Assembly: GCF_019097595.1 (NCBI RefSeq) | Contig: NC_080720.1 | Location: 21,314,352-21,378,351 of the forward strand | Direction: 5' to 3' | Length of the DNA stretch: 64,000 nt | Origin: Hemibagrus wyckioides | Lineage: Eukaryota; Chordata; Actinopteri; Siluriformes; Bagridae | Shown here: piece by piece, positions 48,350 to 61,599 of the stretch | How positions within the stretch are numbered: position 1 is the first letter of the stretch | How the letters are laid out: each line of letters begins with the position of its first letter | The notes under the pieces: model-generated | Database searches by the model: none | Told to the model about the DNA's origin: nothing | Seen by the model: the letters and a program-made list of their open reading frames with translations, nothing else | Translations under genes and position numbers: made by a program

Positions 48350-51300
48350 ATATGAATAAGTATTTTAAAACTCGTTTTGTAAGTTTAATGAAAAAAAGAT
48401 CATTTTATAATTTCCCCTTATATAATGTAAATCCCACATCTATAACTCATTAGTGGTTTGTTAATGCTAAGCTGCTGACCAATCATAGGTGTCAGCCAGC
48501 TTACATATACAGATGTGGGCAGTCAGTATTCATCTCAGAAGATCTGGCTTTACATGTCTCAGAAATGTATGAGCTTGCTTCACACTTCTAGATTGGATAC
48601 TGCAGTATGAGTGGGGTGAGTGAGACAGCAGGTGGGAACAGGCAGCAACTAGGGAGATAATTGGAGTGAGGGATCATGTTAAAAAAGAAAAAGTGTTTTC
48701 AGATTTTTGTAATGAAATAAGTCAAATCACATCCAAAGAAATGACATTCGGTGTTTGATAACTCTAACATCTCAGCTTATTAGTCAGAGGTAGTTTATTA
48801 TTAACAGAATGTTTTCCTATATTGTCCAATATAAATATCACATCTCTCTTCTTTATAATGAAGGGAAATAAATATTCAGACCCTTTCCTTTTGTTCTTAA
48901 ATATACTTTCAGTACATACGTTCACCTTAAAATTAATACACGCCACTTCTCTAGACTTTGTACTTATAAACATGAACAAAAAGGATGTTTGCCTAAGCTT
49001 AAAAAAATCAAATTGTTGAACAAAAAAAAAATTGGATGCCAAAAAATGCTCAACATTAATGCTGATCTGATAAAATGGTATGCTATTTACTATTACTTTT
49101 TTTCTCCACAAAATTTGTTTCAGATGCCAATCAAAGATGATGTAAATGAGTCTAATTCCCAAAAGCCTTCACTGAAGCGAAATGTAGGCTAAACATACTG
49201 TATATGACATGAAAAGAAAAGAAAAGAAACTACAGACTAGTTCTTGGGTGGAAAAGACTTTTCAGTCTGTTGCTTGCAGTTGTCCCACTACCATTTAAGA
49301 AGTGGTTTGGAAAAGTGTCTGATTGTGTAAACACCCTGCCCCATCCCTCACCCTAACCCTAATATCAGACCTCTTCCTTCCAACCCACCCATATATGTTT
49401 TCATGTATGACACCATCACTGCATTGTCTGATCTGATCAGATGATTCTTTCCTTTCAGGACAATGAGGACAGAAGGAAGAACCAAAAGAACTGTTAGAAA
49501 TGCTTAATAATTAGTGTGGTACAGGCACAGCAGGAGAACATGCACAGCTGAGATAAAGCATTTGAAAAGATCTCAGTAAGGCTGTTTGCAGTCAGGGGAC
49601 ACAATGATGGGATCTCACATGCTACAGTTTCCAAAACCTTATGCAACAAGTAGTTTTATAGTTCTTTATTCTCAGACCTGGATGCAAGCACAGACAATAC
49701 CTTTAAACTCTACTCTCTGCATTAATAACTTAAGGGTAATGCTGGTTTAAAATCCATGACATGACAAAATCATTAACTCTGACCTGCTTAGCCTGGATGC
49801 TTGGAGTGTATCCTGTGCAATTGTAATGAGCGCCAAATACACACGTATGCCAAATGATAAATATAAATCCACTGGGTACTCTACATGCTTAAAAATAATC
49901 TATTGAGACAGGATGATGCAAACAATTTTTTTTTTACATATGTTTACATATGATCTCAGTCTGGTCTACTCTCTGGCTTCCAGAACAGCCCTAGGAAAGT
50001 AGGAATTGTGAACTGAACTATCATTACAACCACATAACTTAGTGCTATATGCATACAAATCAGCAATGCTGATATCTCCTGAAAAAGAGGTGAGTCATTA
50101 CATAAATAGCTAGCTCAAAGGCAGGGGCGTCTCACTGCTCATCAGCAGAGTTCCAGGGTCTTTAATTAATCACCCTTCTGGCCACCCACAACCCTGCTAG
50201 ACCCAGAGATGCATTATAGAAAAAGGCACAAATAAAGGCACAATTAAAAACAGTGTTTCTGTCTTATTACAGGTTTTTTGTTCTTATCATCTCGATCAGC
50301 ATTTCTGCCTGCTCTCGAGCATGCCTATCAAACAAATACAAGTTACAAATAGCTTTCCATGTTCTAATATATTGTTATTTATTACATATACCACAACTTT
50401 GTCCAGCAAAATCATATCAGAATTTAAAATTCTTAAACATCTTCTCATCTTCAGAGTTAGATCACTTGTGGTTCTTTCAGTAAGTTAAAATCAATAAGGG
50501 CTCATCAAATTCGAGGTCTATATCTGAATGGCAATGTGCACATCATACCTTTATATAATGCACTTCAAAACTAGTGTCTCAATATGAATGCACCCATTTA
50601 TAAGGCCCCAGAGAAAAGAATTAACATTATGAAGACCAAAACATTATTAACCTTTATTCACCCATGCAGAATCTTATCAGACATTTTTTTTATCAGTATA
50701 AATAAATTAATTATTTTATAACCATAAATTTGTTAAAAAAAAATTAATAAGGATACAGTTATTAATCTCATCCAGCAGAGCACTGTTAGCAACCAGGAAG
50801 CCAAGGGTAAATCTGAAGAAGCTGAACAAATCCACAGCTCAGATGAGAAGAGCTACTCACAGGATAGTGCAGACACTCCATAAATCTAGACTTTTGGAGT
50901 TGTTGCCAGAAGAGGGGGAAAAACATGCAAGTTTGCCAAAAGACATGTTGGACATAAAGTATGTACAAAATGTTTCTCAGGTCTGATCAGATCAGCATTG
51001 GCCATTTTGTCCTTTGGTGGAAACCCTTTAGATACTTCTTATCACCCAGAGAACACCATCCCCCAAATGCAGGATTTGGGCTTGTGAATGTCTAAACTCC
51101 CTAATTATGTATTTGCAGCCTCTGCATTGACTACCTAGAGAAGCAATCTCTTAGTTCCTACTAAAGAAGCACCATGAAGTTGAAGTTTGAAGCCTACAGC
51201 AGAATCAGTCTCCAAAGAAAACAAGTTCTCCCTCTGAGGACTCTGTAGCCATGTCTAGGAGACATCTGCAGTCAAACAATGAACAGACAGTCCATTCAGA
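48350..51300. other. no gene seen
   Basis: The open frames at 48764-49192 on both strands are AT-rich and have no recognised domain. A CCCTAACCCTAA pair at 49350-49361 is too short to be called telomere-like. Confidence 0.45.
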
Positions 51301-51318
51301 ACTGGATCTGGAACTGGG

Positions 51319-51860
51319 ATGTCCGATTTTGGCTTCAGCAAAAATAGATGTGAATTATCCTTTAATAACTTGTCCTTCAAACAGGTCTTTCTAAAAACTG
51401 TGGTTTACTGCCCCCCCTTACACCATGGGCCTTCCCATTCCATGGCTAGATGTTATTCATGCTACTCAGCCAACTGGTTCACACCAATAGATGACCAAAA
51501 GTATTGCATATTATGCTTTTTGAGGTTTCCCTTCCAAAGACAGGAATTCCAGTTCAAAGTCTTAGACTTCAAACTCTCTCTACCCATATGGGTGCTCTCA
51601 AGATGCATGCAGGTAGCCCTATTGCCTCTCATAGCCAGAGGCATAGGATACTGTTTTATTTGGATGGCTGGCTCTATGTGCCCTCAACAAATAATATGCC
51701 TGCTGGGACACGTCTATTCTCCTTGTATATATCATGGTGCTCAGTCTCATAGTGTACCCAAAAAAGCGTTTCCTAGAATCGAAGCAAAGTGCACAATTCA
51801 CCAGCTAGTGAGCTTCAACAGATTTATTTCTGATTTAAAAGAACACTGGTTTTGATGAAG
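51319..51860 (+). pseudogene. DIRS-like retrotransposon reverse-transcriptase relic
   Basis: One plus frame reads FPFQRQEFQFKVLDFKLSLP, then VLSRCMQVALLPLIARGI. This matches the FxFxGxxYxFxVLPFGL and F.KC...AL.PLR..GIRI boxes of DIRS-type reverse transcriptases. The next box continues in another frame as ILFYLDGWLYVP, matching YLDDWL with the second catalytic Asp changed to Gly. A frameshift near 51640 and the lost Asp make it dead. DIRS elements use a tyrosine recombinase, but no such domain is visible here. Confidence 0.65.
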
Positions 51861-54250
51861 ATCCCTACTGATGAGTGAATGAGTAAATGATTGTTATCTA
51901 TGAATATGTCTGTCCTTGCTAATGCAAGCCCTATGTCTGTAATGCAGCTCAACATATTCACGGAAGATTTCTGCATAGCATTTTTCAATGTCCACAGTAG
52001 GCCTGGCAGACAGCGGGGTCCTTGGACTGCTTCAAAGGGCGAAGACACTCAAGCTGTGGTGAGACGGTGCAGATGGTTCGAGACAGAGCCAAAACCCAAA
52101 AAACCTTGTGCTTCTCGATCAAAACTTGATGCCCTTTGATTGTTGCTTGCTTTTTTCACGACAGGCCATGGTACATAATCTAGCTAAGCGTTAATAGGAA
52201 TGTGACAATATGAAGGTTTTTTGGTACATCACAAGAAATCATTATGCTAAGCAAAACCTAATGCTAAACACAATAAACAATCAACATGCAGCACATCTTC
52301 TGTTATAATGAAGCCTAAATGCAGACAGTGTTGCTTTTTCAAACAAGGCATTCCTATAGAGTTGATAATATATATAATATGTTGGGTTCTAGAAGTTTCC
52401 CTAGACAAATGAACATGCACTGCAACAGCAGATATAGTTCATCTTCTTTCCGTATCTGAAACTGCAGACAGAAAGACAGAAAATGTTCTGCCTAATGTCA
52501 TATTTTTGGGGTTATTCAATTACAGCACTATACACCTCATATACACCTCATATACACCTCATATCCGAACACAGATGTCATGGAGTTCACAGAGTTCTTG
52601 CTTATTATGGCTAAATATAATTTAAATTTTAAGCTTTAGAATTGCTAGAACCTAGAATTTTTATATTCCTAAAGGTTGGTTTGTGACAGTGTTCATTGGT
52701 TATACAAAAAAAGTGAATTGAGTTTAGTGAAGTACCCAAAAACACATGAAACATGAAGTGAAAATGACCTTTATCCATGATGCAGAAACACACACACTTG
52801 ATACTCAGCTATAGAGAGTATAAATGGTTTTTTAATAAGTTTTAAGTTTTAAGTATGTTTCCATTGCAGACACACTTCATAAACTCTACACGCTGCAATA
52901 AACGTGACACAGGTTAGCCCTTGGTTAAATATCCTACCTTTATGCAAATCCCAAGACGTCCAAAATGCCTTTACAAGCCTTCTGCAAAAAACGTCTTAAT
53001 TGGTGTGTGTGTGTGTGTGTGTGCACTTTAGTGTATTAGTGCCTTTACTTCTCTTCACGCCCAGCCGACTAGCCTGATCATTCTGTTTCTGATGTTGTTT
53101 GTTGCCTTGGTTACCAAGCCCTACATAAGCACAGCCATACACTACAATGTGTTCCCTTAAAGCCACCAGTGTGGGATTTTTTTTTATATCTCATTATTAA
53201 GAACAAACATCCCTGCAAAAATGTCCCTATAAACATATGCCTGGTACTGAGTAGAAAAATATTCCACAATTCCAGAATTACATATGTGCACGTGTGTGTG
53301 AGTTTATTGTGCATTAACATTGCACTGCAGAGCCCAAGGAAGTAGACCCATCTCTAATTATACAACCCATTCTCATCCCTCCTTATGCGCAACCAAAATT
53401 TGAGTTCTTATCTCATTTTCAATATCTCTTGGGAATCTGACGTAGCGATGAATGAACGAGGAATTGCACTATTAATAGAGAGTGCCTTCGTAGACACAGA
53501 TAAAGAACTGCAGAAGTGAAGTCACTACCACTTCCATCTGTTATTTATTTTTCCCTTGCCTCTCTGTCCATGCCTTTATGAATAATTCAACATCGAACTC
53601 TCAGCCAATTCTTAGACTTTTTACATTCTCATACTTCTAATCAGCGTACACAAAAGAAGCAGAATCTCATCCTGACATTTCAAATGTTACACAGTAAACA
53701 GACTAATGAAAAGCAGTGACTACGCTGGAGACGGTGTAGAGTTTAGAAGAAGGGGAGAATGAGGGGGTGTGCTGCTCAATGAACTTGATCAGTTTCTTGG
53801 TGGGCATGCTTCCATGTTAAAAAATAAAAAGCAGGAGGAAAAAGTAAGGGGGGGGGGGGCTGGGAGAGAAAAAAGACAAGCAGGATTGCTTAAAGACAAG
53901 TACACGCCTCATAATAACATGTTTCCCAGGCAACAAAAAGGGGTGGGAAAGCAAGAGTATGTCTGGATTCCAACAGAGTAAAGGCTGCTTTTTTATTCTC
54001 AGGAGCTCTCACACAAATTAGCAGAGATTTAACTTCCACTGGGTACAGCTGAAAAAACAAAAACGTTTTCTCTTTAACCACAGAGGTTTAGAAATGTTTA
54101 GACAAATGCATGCAACAATTAATAATCATATTCAGTGTTCATTTAATATACAGCTTCTGACACTACGGCAAACTGTTTTGTCCCCAGGGTAAATAAGATT
54201 CCTATATATTATGATTCTGCTGCTGCCCAAACAACAAAGATGGACATAAT
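51861..54250. other. no gene seen
   Basis: This includes possible flanks of the DIRS-like relic (51870-52140), a triple ATACACCTCAT tandem (52528-52562), a GT run (52999-53022) and a poly-G run (53848-53860). Confidence 0.4.
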
Positions 54251-54254
54251 ACAC

Positions 54255-54815
54255 ATTAAATCAACCTGCCTAATATTGTGTAGTTCCTCTTGTGTCACCA
54301 GTTTTGAAAACAAGATCTCTGAATGTTTGCTGTGGTATCTGGCACTAAGATTGTCAATAAGCAGAAGATCCTTTAAGTCCTGTGAGTTGTGAGGTGGAGC
54401 CTACACCTGTGTGTCTACTCAGCCCCATATGCAGCAAACTGTGATGCACTGTGTGTTTTTATCACAGCCAGCATTAACTTGGGCTAGCCTTCACTCCCCA
54501 TGCACACCAACGAGCCCTGGGTGTCCAAGACCCTGGTTTTTATCGTTAAACCACTTTTGGTAGGTACTAACGACTGCATACCAGGAACATCATACAAGAC
54601 CTGCTGTTTAAGACCCAGTTGTCTGACCCAGTCGTCTAACCAGAACAATTTGCCAAAGCCACTCAGATGTATCCCGCTTCCAACATATCAAATTTGAGAA
54701 CCAACTGTTCACTTGCTGCCCAATAAATCCCACTTCTTGTCAGTGTATCAAGAATATCAATGTTATTCACTTCAGCCGTCAGTGGTTTTAATGCTATGGC
54801 TGATCAGTGTATACT
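54255..54815. mobile_element. internally deleted Tc1-like element
   Basis: The left part, read on the minus strand, carries the transposase end (GGTGCCAGATACCACAGCA-like; here TGTGGTATCTGGCACTAAGA and CTTTAAGTCCTGTGAGTTGT on plus). The right part ends TCAGTGGTTTTAATGCTATG, then GCTGATCAGTGTATA. No transposase frame is left. It belongs to the same broad family as 34640-34975 and 48120-48346. Confidence 0.55.
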
Positions 54816-55239
54816 ATTTAACTTTTTTAATACTTCATTCAGTGTCTTTTTAGGGCGGGCAGTTTCCTTAATGTTAATCTATTGACTATAAATAAGCCAT
54901 GGTTTTCTTCCTGCATGTTTTCATGCATGTAACTCAAGAGCACTACTCAGCTGGTTCCACCATTTCTCAGGGTACAAGGAAGCCATACATCAAGATGCTT
55001 CTCTGTTCTACTTGGTTGATGATGGGATGAACTTCCCCCAGATGTCCAAACAACTGAGTCAGTTGGCAGTCCTCAACAATTTCTTCAAAAACCTACCTCT
55101 TCCGGAAATACTTAAACTAACTCTTTATACATAAAGTGTATCTGTGTTCTTTTGCTGCTGTCTTTCCTCCCAACAGAGTTTTGATGGAATTCTTAGTCTG
55201 TGCCCCAGTGAACCAGTATCGATGTATTCATTAATAGAG

Positions 55240-55306
55240 ACTTTAAAACACTTTTGTAAATTGCTCTGGATAAAGACATCTGCCAAATACTGTAAATGTA
55301 GATAAG
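55240..55306 (+). repeat. SINE-like tail fragment
   Basis: AAATTGCTCTGGATAAAGAC, then ATCTGCCAAATACTGTAAAT. This is the same tail as at 45960-46000. Confidence 0.65.
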
Positions 55307-55524
55307 GAAATTTAAATACATTTTTATTTAAAATAGATTGTGTCTTGCTGCAGAAATAAATAAAGCTTTATATTTCGATCACAGACATTTCTTCAAAACT
55401 AACCTACAAGATGCCAAGGTATCAATAAATCAACATGGTTTAAATTCTTCTCTGCCTTTTTGGCTGCTGAATGTGTTTCATTTTGAGGGAAATTTTTCTT
55501 GTCGTATGTCGTTATACAACAGTT

Positions 55525-55770
55525 AGTTCTGGTCCTCTAATTTGATTGGTCGAGAAACATTCTAAGAGTGCTTACATTTCCTATAACCGCATTGAGACGT
55601 TTCACAGTGTGTATCACTCCACGTCTGGGTTCACCATCATGTAAAATTCCTCTTCCTTGTTTGAAATACAGCAGTTTCACAGGAAGCACCTTTAATGGAA
55701 ATGTACCAGTCAAGGTGAGTGCTATGAAATAAATGTGGCTGCTTTGGGATCTATTTCTACTCAGAGCAAA
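55525..55770. repeat. dispersed repeat family C, copy 1
   Basis: TTTGATTGGTCGAGAAACAT, GAGACGTTTCACAGTGTGTA, ATGTAAAATTCCTCTTCCTT and ACCTTTAATGGAAATGTACC are matched in order by 61600-61960. It is probably a fish DNA-transposon remnant. Confidence 0.6.
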
Positions 55771-57340
55771 AATAAACGCAATATCACACTTGCAATCATG
55801 CAATTATAGTGAATATCTGCACTTTCTGTTATATTCAGTATAACTGCCCCCATACTCTGCTTAGTTATAGACCAACTGATCATCCAAGAGCTGAAGAAAC
55901 AAATACTTATAGACTATCAGACTTAAATGATCTTTATAATGTCCACACATGTAAACACATGAATTAATTCAAATATAAATTGGATTAAAAAAAAGCAAAC
56001 GCCACTGTTTTGCAAGCTACCAAATGTGTTGCAACAGTTATGGGAATATGGTCACTACATTACATTAGCTACAGAGTTTATATGCAAGTGTATGGATCTA
56101 CTGAATATAAAAAAATAAATAGCTCATATCGAGCCGCTGCTAAAACGGTCAGTAGAAATGTGTAGCTGCCGTCTGAGCCTGAGTGAACAGCCATCAAGCG
56201 GTGGATCTAAAGGGGAATATGAAATGGAGATATTAATGAGTATTTCACCCGCCTTCTCTGTTCATGCTGCTACAAAGTCAACATTTCCTACTCCATCTGG
56301 TGATGCGTCATGTCATGCAAGTCTACTGAAGCCAGACTAATGAGCATGGTCAGTGCTTTGCCTGAGGTGGCAGCAATACTTCCGCAAAACTTTGCGTGCT
56401 TATGGAATTTGGTAGAGGAATAGAAGTTTGTGTATGTGCCTTTTGAATCCATTATTTTGCATTTGTTTTCTGTTGTTATTTTTGCAACGTTTCTATGAGA
56501 AACCCAATGGTTTAGTGGGTTCGTTGCTTACTCTGCCCTGTTTGCCTGTTTGGGTGGAACTTGGATGTTCTCCATATGCTTCAGGGGGTTTGTTTCCTCC
56601 ACCAGTCCGAAGACATGCATTATAGGCTGAATGGCATCTCAAATTAGTCCATAGTGTGTGAATTGTTGTTTAAGTGTGTGTGTGTGTGATTGCGTCCTGT
56701 GTTGCGTTAGCATCCTCTCCAGGGTATCCCCTGCCAGAGTCTCCTGGGATAGGAATCCATGTATAGGATTAGAGGTAAGAGGATGGATAGATAGTTATGA
56801 GAAACTATTTGAATTAGAGATGGCTTGTGCAATGTCAGGGAGTGAAAGGATTTGAGTGCCAAGGAACTTTTTCATTAATCATCATTAGAAGAGGCATAAG
56901 GGTGAAGGATGCAGACAGAATGATTAACAAAATCAGGTCAAATGGGGCAATCTGTGACGAGAACTAAACCGAGACGAAGATAAAAAAAAAAAAAAATAGA
57001 AACAGAAGTTACGAACTGCAAGTATGCTGAAGCAAAACTTTGGAAAACACACACACAAAAAACACACACTGGGAATATGGCTTTGTCCCAAAAGATATCG
57101 AAATGTCTGAATTCTTGAACATATAGAATTAGTTGTTATTTTCAAATGTGTGGCCAGACCTAGAAGAAAACCCAAAAGAACTCAAAAGCCATTTCTGTGT
57201 TCCACGAAAACGTTCATTATCAGAGATTTAACAAAGGAGATTAATTAGTAGTTTGTTGACTCCACCGAGCCCGAGTCAAGATTAAAGCCATGAGCATTAA
57301 ACAAATGATTCATAATCTGTAGGTAAATGTAACATATGAA
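55771..57340. other. no gene; includes one family A copy
   Basis: No exon recognised. The family A copy is listed separately. Confidence 0.45.
56520..56790 (-). repeat. family A copy, minus orientation
   Basis: On plus, the words TTTCCTCCACCAGTCCGAAG, ACATGCATTATAGGCTGAAT and TCCTGGGATAGGAATCCATG end at AGAGGATGGATAG. This is the family order reversed. Confidence 0.7.
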
Positions 57341-57360
57341 TCAGAGACTTAAACAGCACA

Positions 57361-57527
57361 CACATATAGACAGTATTTATGAACAGACGTAGGATGACAG
57401 ACGCAAATGCAATCAACTATTTGATCAAGTAGCTTTGCACATATAGACAGTATTTATGAACAGTATTTATAAACAGACGTAGGATGACAGATGCAAATGC
57501 AATCAACTATTTGATCAAGTAGCTTTG
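57361..57527. repeat. recent tandem duplication with inner duplication
   Basis: Unit 1 (57361-57437, 77 bp) is repeated as unit 2 (57438-57527, 90 bp). The only differences are one substitution (ACGCAAATGC versus ATGCAAATGC) and a 13-bp inner duplication of AGTATTTATGAAC, one base changed. Confidence 0.9.
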
Positions 57528-58708
57528 CTTTCCTGCTTTTCTTCGGAATTAAATGAAAATGCATTTACTTATGCAAAGGAGGCCATTCAAACAATTCAAG
57601 GCTTAGTACAGATTGTGTTTACAAACCTGTCTTATATCTCTAATTCCAGCAATATATGGACAAGCTCTGCCAAAAGTTTATACTAGTTTTATTCTATTTC
57701 TATAAACTGCTATACGTTTATTCTATCTGTATTCTATATAGTTTTAGTGTAATTCTTGTTTTTTTTTTTTGTTTTTTTTTAAAGAAAAGGATTATTTAAA
57801 TTTCTTGATTTCTCAGTTCCACACAAATTAAATATCCAACTTAAACACAAATTCCTGTTGTCAAATCCATGAATGCAACAAATTACCCAAATTTCCCACA
57901 TTGCACCACGGCCCATACACACATACACACACACACACACACACAAACATTCACACTCACCTTCAGAATTCAGTCTGTTTTAACTTTTGCCTAGTTTTTC
58001 TGACCACTGTATTTTTCCTCCACCCATGTGACACCATTATTTGCGATTCAACTGACCGTTGCCTGTTTTTTCACCTTATCTTTGTCTCACATATTTTTGG
58101 ATTTGTCTAGCTGTGAAATAAACACCTGCATTTGCATCTGTCTCATTTCTTGACACTTGTTGGTTCCATGTGAATTCATTTACATGAACACAGATTTAAA
58201 TGCAAGAAGAAGGAGGTGAAATGCTTAGCATGATGAGTGTTTTGGCAAATCCCAGATTTTACCCTGCTAATATAACGTATAATGAGCTCTCAAAAAGCTG
58301 CCAGAGATCAATTTCCATACAATCCTATAGCAAAGGTTCTTTGTTAACATTATGAACATTATCAGAATATCGAGGGAGACGTAGAAAGATGTACAATGGA
58401 GAAGCAGAAGTGAAGCAACCATTTTAAAGAGCATTTCTTGCTGACAGGACAATGATTAATAAGAAGCAAATGGCTCTTTTTCAGCTGTGCTATTCAACAG
58501 TAGGCACTTCTTGGCAATTTAGCAAAATGGTGAATCATCATCCTGTTAATGACTGGAATTAAGTAAATGGCACTACCTCTGCTACAAACAAACTGTTCTG
58601 TAAGGGACATGATGTCAGTAGAAAACGAGCATGAAGCACAAACAAATCCTATTAATATGTGTGTTAGAGATTGGAGCTTTAAAGACTACAAATAATATCG
58701 TACTGTTC

Positions 58709-58710
<2 letters not shown>
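57528..58710. other. no gene seen
   Basis: It contains an AC run (57916-57946). A stretch at 58090-58145 (GTGAAATAAACACCTGCATT) resembles the poly(A)-signal region of fish retroelement ends. Nothing is coding. Confidence 0.4.
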
Positions 58711-58744
<34 letters not shown>

Positions 58745-58785
58745 CAATATTATTATTATTATTATTATCATTATTATCATTATTA

Positions 58786-58829
<44 letters not shown>

Positions 58830-58830
58830 T
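58711..58830. repeat. long ATT microsatellite
   Basis: About 120 bp of TTA/ATT units with a few C interruptions (TTATCA). The apparent Tyr-rich or Ile-rich open frames here are artefacts. Confidence 0.97.
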
Positions 58831-59361
58831 GCAGAGCACCAGAATGGCAAGATTTTTCCAGGGGTTCAAACAACAATGTAAGAACATGTCAGATGCAAAT
58901 AATAAAGAGACTCTACATAATTTATTTCCTCACATTATGAAGATGGCTGTCTTGTTTGCTTTAGGGAGGAGCAGTAAATGGTATAGCTGGGATTTGTCCT
59001 TCATCTTTACGAGCTGACTCTACACTACAGGTGGTACTACACACTGCAGCATTCAAGTGGCTGTCCATTTCATTTCTGGAAAATTCCAGCATTTTACTGT
59101 TTATTTAAATCAGGATTAACAGATTAACAGATGAGAAGCCTAATCCAGAAGCACTAGAGCAAAGATGGATTATACCCTAGTTATAACACCAACCTACGTA
59201 TCACAAACCAAACCCCCACCCCCACCCCCCAACCAACACAAACACACACACACACAAAATCTAGTAAGTACTCAATTCATTTATGTATGTTTTTGTGAAG
59301 TGAAGGGAACCAGAAGAAATCATATGCTTGGACATGAGGAAAAATCTCTGGAGGTTTGATT

Positions 59362-59640
59362 AGTATCCATCCATCCATTTCTGTACTGATTATCCTACAC
59401 AGGTTCACAGGGAGCCTGGAGTCTATCCCATGGTACTCAGGGCAAACCCTGAATGGGATGCCAAGCCATCACAGGGCACAATTACACATACTCACACATC
59501 CATTCACACACTAAGGATAATTCAGAGATGCCAATCAGCCTATAACACATGTCTTTGGACCGGGGGAGGAAACCAGAGGAAACCCCTGAAGTGTGAGGAG
59601 GCTATGCAAACTCCACACACACACACACACACACACAAAG
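59362..59640 (+). repeat. family A copy, plus orientation
   Basis: ATCCATCCATCCATTTCTGT, ACACAGGTTCACAGGGAGCC, GCCATCACAGGGCACAATTA and GGACCGGGGGAGGAAACC occur in order, followed by a CA run. Confidence 0.75.
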
Positions 59641-60261
59641 ATGAAAAAAAAAAACCTTTATTCCAATGTGAGCAGAAATTTTCACATATAGTCTAACAGT
59701 CTAATTTTCTTTTTAAATAAAATGATCCATTATGGAGTTGGGAATTTAAAAATGCAACAGCTTTCTAATATTAAGTTTAAACTTCTAGACCACACTGGAT
59801 TGAACTCTGCATACTGTTGGTATGTCCAGCAAACTTTCCAGTTATGTCAAGTACTGCTTTCTCACTGACAATATTTGTCTGCTGATGAAATTCATGGTAA
59901 TTTTCTTTTTTTAAAAAAAAAAAAATCAGTACAACCAGATTTTATAGAGAAGTAAAGCTCTTACATCACTAACATCTCTTGGCAGTGTAATAATGATGGA
60001 AAAGATAAAGAATGCCTACAGATGCCAGTCAAAAAGTAGATGTAGATGACATGAAAATAAAAGAGTTATATTGTTCTGCTGCAGGCAGGTAAATGATTAT
60101 GTAGGATTATGTAAATACCCTGGTTTACTGAAGTTTAGCATGTCTAAAAATATTATATAATGTGTCTGATTCAAAAGTTTATCTTAGAGGAGCATTAGGC
60201 AAGATTGGTCAAAATTTGGGATCAGGTCTCTAAGAGTTAAGTAGCTAATACTGAATAAGAT

Positions 60262-60440
60262 TTTTTTTTGATTCAGACCCTTATCCAGAGCGAATTATAT
60301 GTATCACATTTATACAACTGAGCAATTGAGGGTTAAGGGCCTTGCTCAAGGGCCATACAGTGGTGGTGATGCTGGGATTTATTCAACATTCCAAGCAATA
60401 GCCCAACTAACCACTAAGCTAGTTATTGTTCTAACTAGCA
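60262..60440 (-). repeat. SINE-like repeat, reversed
   Basis: On plus, CAGACCCTTATCCAGAGCGA, GAGCAATTGAGGGTTAAGGG, CTTGCTCAAGGGCCATACAG and CCCAACTAACCACTAAGCT. This is the reverse of the CTCTGGATAAGG tail type. I recognise the order as a widespread fish repeat. Confidence 0.7.
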
Positions 60441-61110
60441 TTATCAAGGGCTGCTATGAAATCACTTCTAAGCACACTTCACCATTTAACTGCTTAAAAG
60501 CCAAGTTATGACACTTAGGAATTCTTTGGAAATTACATTTTAATCTTTTCAGCTCTGGCTTATATTTTATGGTAAATTCCAAGCTATAACACTACAAACA
60601 GATAACATTTATCTCATGATGATCATACTAATGAGAACTTCATTCACATAGTGGGAATCGTCACGTACCTTTGTTTTCCCATTTTCTATGAAATTAAGAA
60701 GAATGCAGCTACCTGAACTGTTATGCAAAGGAGTCAGTTCAAACAATTCAAAGCTTGTGTTTACAAACCTCATCAGGGGCGACATCATTAATTCCAACTA
60801 AATGGAAAAGCTCTGGCAAGAGTTTATTTTAATCTTTCTGCATTTCTTGTAAAGTTTCTTTGAAGCACAGCATGCTTGTTTTTTTTTCTTTTCTTTTTCT
60901 CACAGGGATATGATCTGGCTATGCTGGGAGCTTGCTGATTGTAGTCAGTAAAAGGTGTGAAGGGTGTTGAGGAGAGTTTATAAAGGCCCAATCAAACACA
61001 AAGAAGCAATTTGAACTGTAATGCAGATTTCCAAACAGGTTTTCTCAGCCACCTAATGCACTTATGGTGAGACCATAGCTTATATTTTATATATTTTAAT
61101 ACAAATATAT
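60441..61110. other. no gene seen
   Basis: 60720-60840 is similar to 57575-57700 (ATTCAAACAATTCAAGGCTT versus GTTCAAACAATTCAAAGCTT), pointing to an old shared repeat. Confidence 0.4.
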
Positions 61111-61119
61111 TCTACAATA

Positions 61120-61500
61120 AAAATAGAAATAGTTCTGTACATCACAGACACATCATCTGCCACACATAGCCACACAAACACTTTGATTAATTTCTGTTTT
61201 GCAGAAATTCACCACAAAATGCCCAATATCTACATGCAAGATTAAATCCTGGACCATCCTGTATAATGTTGATAGTGTCGTAACTGCCAAAGGTTTTTTT
61301 TCTTTTCCTTAATATATTTTAATGCTTCAGATTCTTTTTCATGTATTTACTCATAGTAAAGCTTCCATGTCACCATAATAGATTTTACATTTCCTACTCT
61401 TGTTCAGGGCAAATAATAAAATTTAAAAAAAATCAGCCAATTTGATGTTCTTATTCACTTTTGTTTGCCTCCATAGAGTATACCATATAGATATAAAATC
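61120..61500. repeat. duplicated segment D, copy 1
   Basis: It shares ordered words with 63010-63370: GACACATCATCTG, TGTTTTGCAGAAATT, AATGTTGATAGTGT, and TTCCATGTCACCATAATAGATTTTACA-like sequence. Confidence 0.75.
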
Positions 61501-61599
61501 ACAGTGATATATTGTTACCTAATGCTTTTTTTTTGCTCTTCAGTTAATGTTCTGCATATTTTCCAGGTTATTTGTACAAGCAAATGATACATCAGTCGA

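Noticed and set aside
48764..49192. Long AT-rich frames on both strands
   Set aside because: Composition is Lys/Asn/Phe/Ile-rich as expected for AT-rich DNA. There is no domain and no splice signals.
49340..49365. CCCTAACCCTAA as telomere-like repeat
   Set aside because: It has only two units, which is not enough for an interstitial telomere tract.
58631..59017. 128-codon plus frame rich in Tyr, and its Ile-rich shadow
   Set aside because: It is the translation of the ATT microsatellite.
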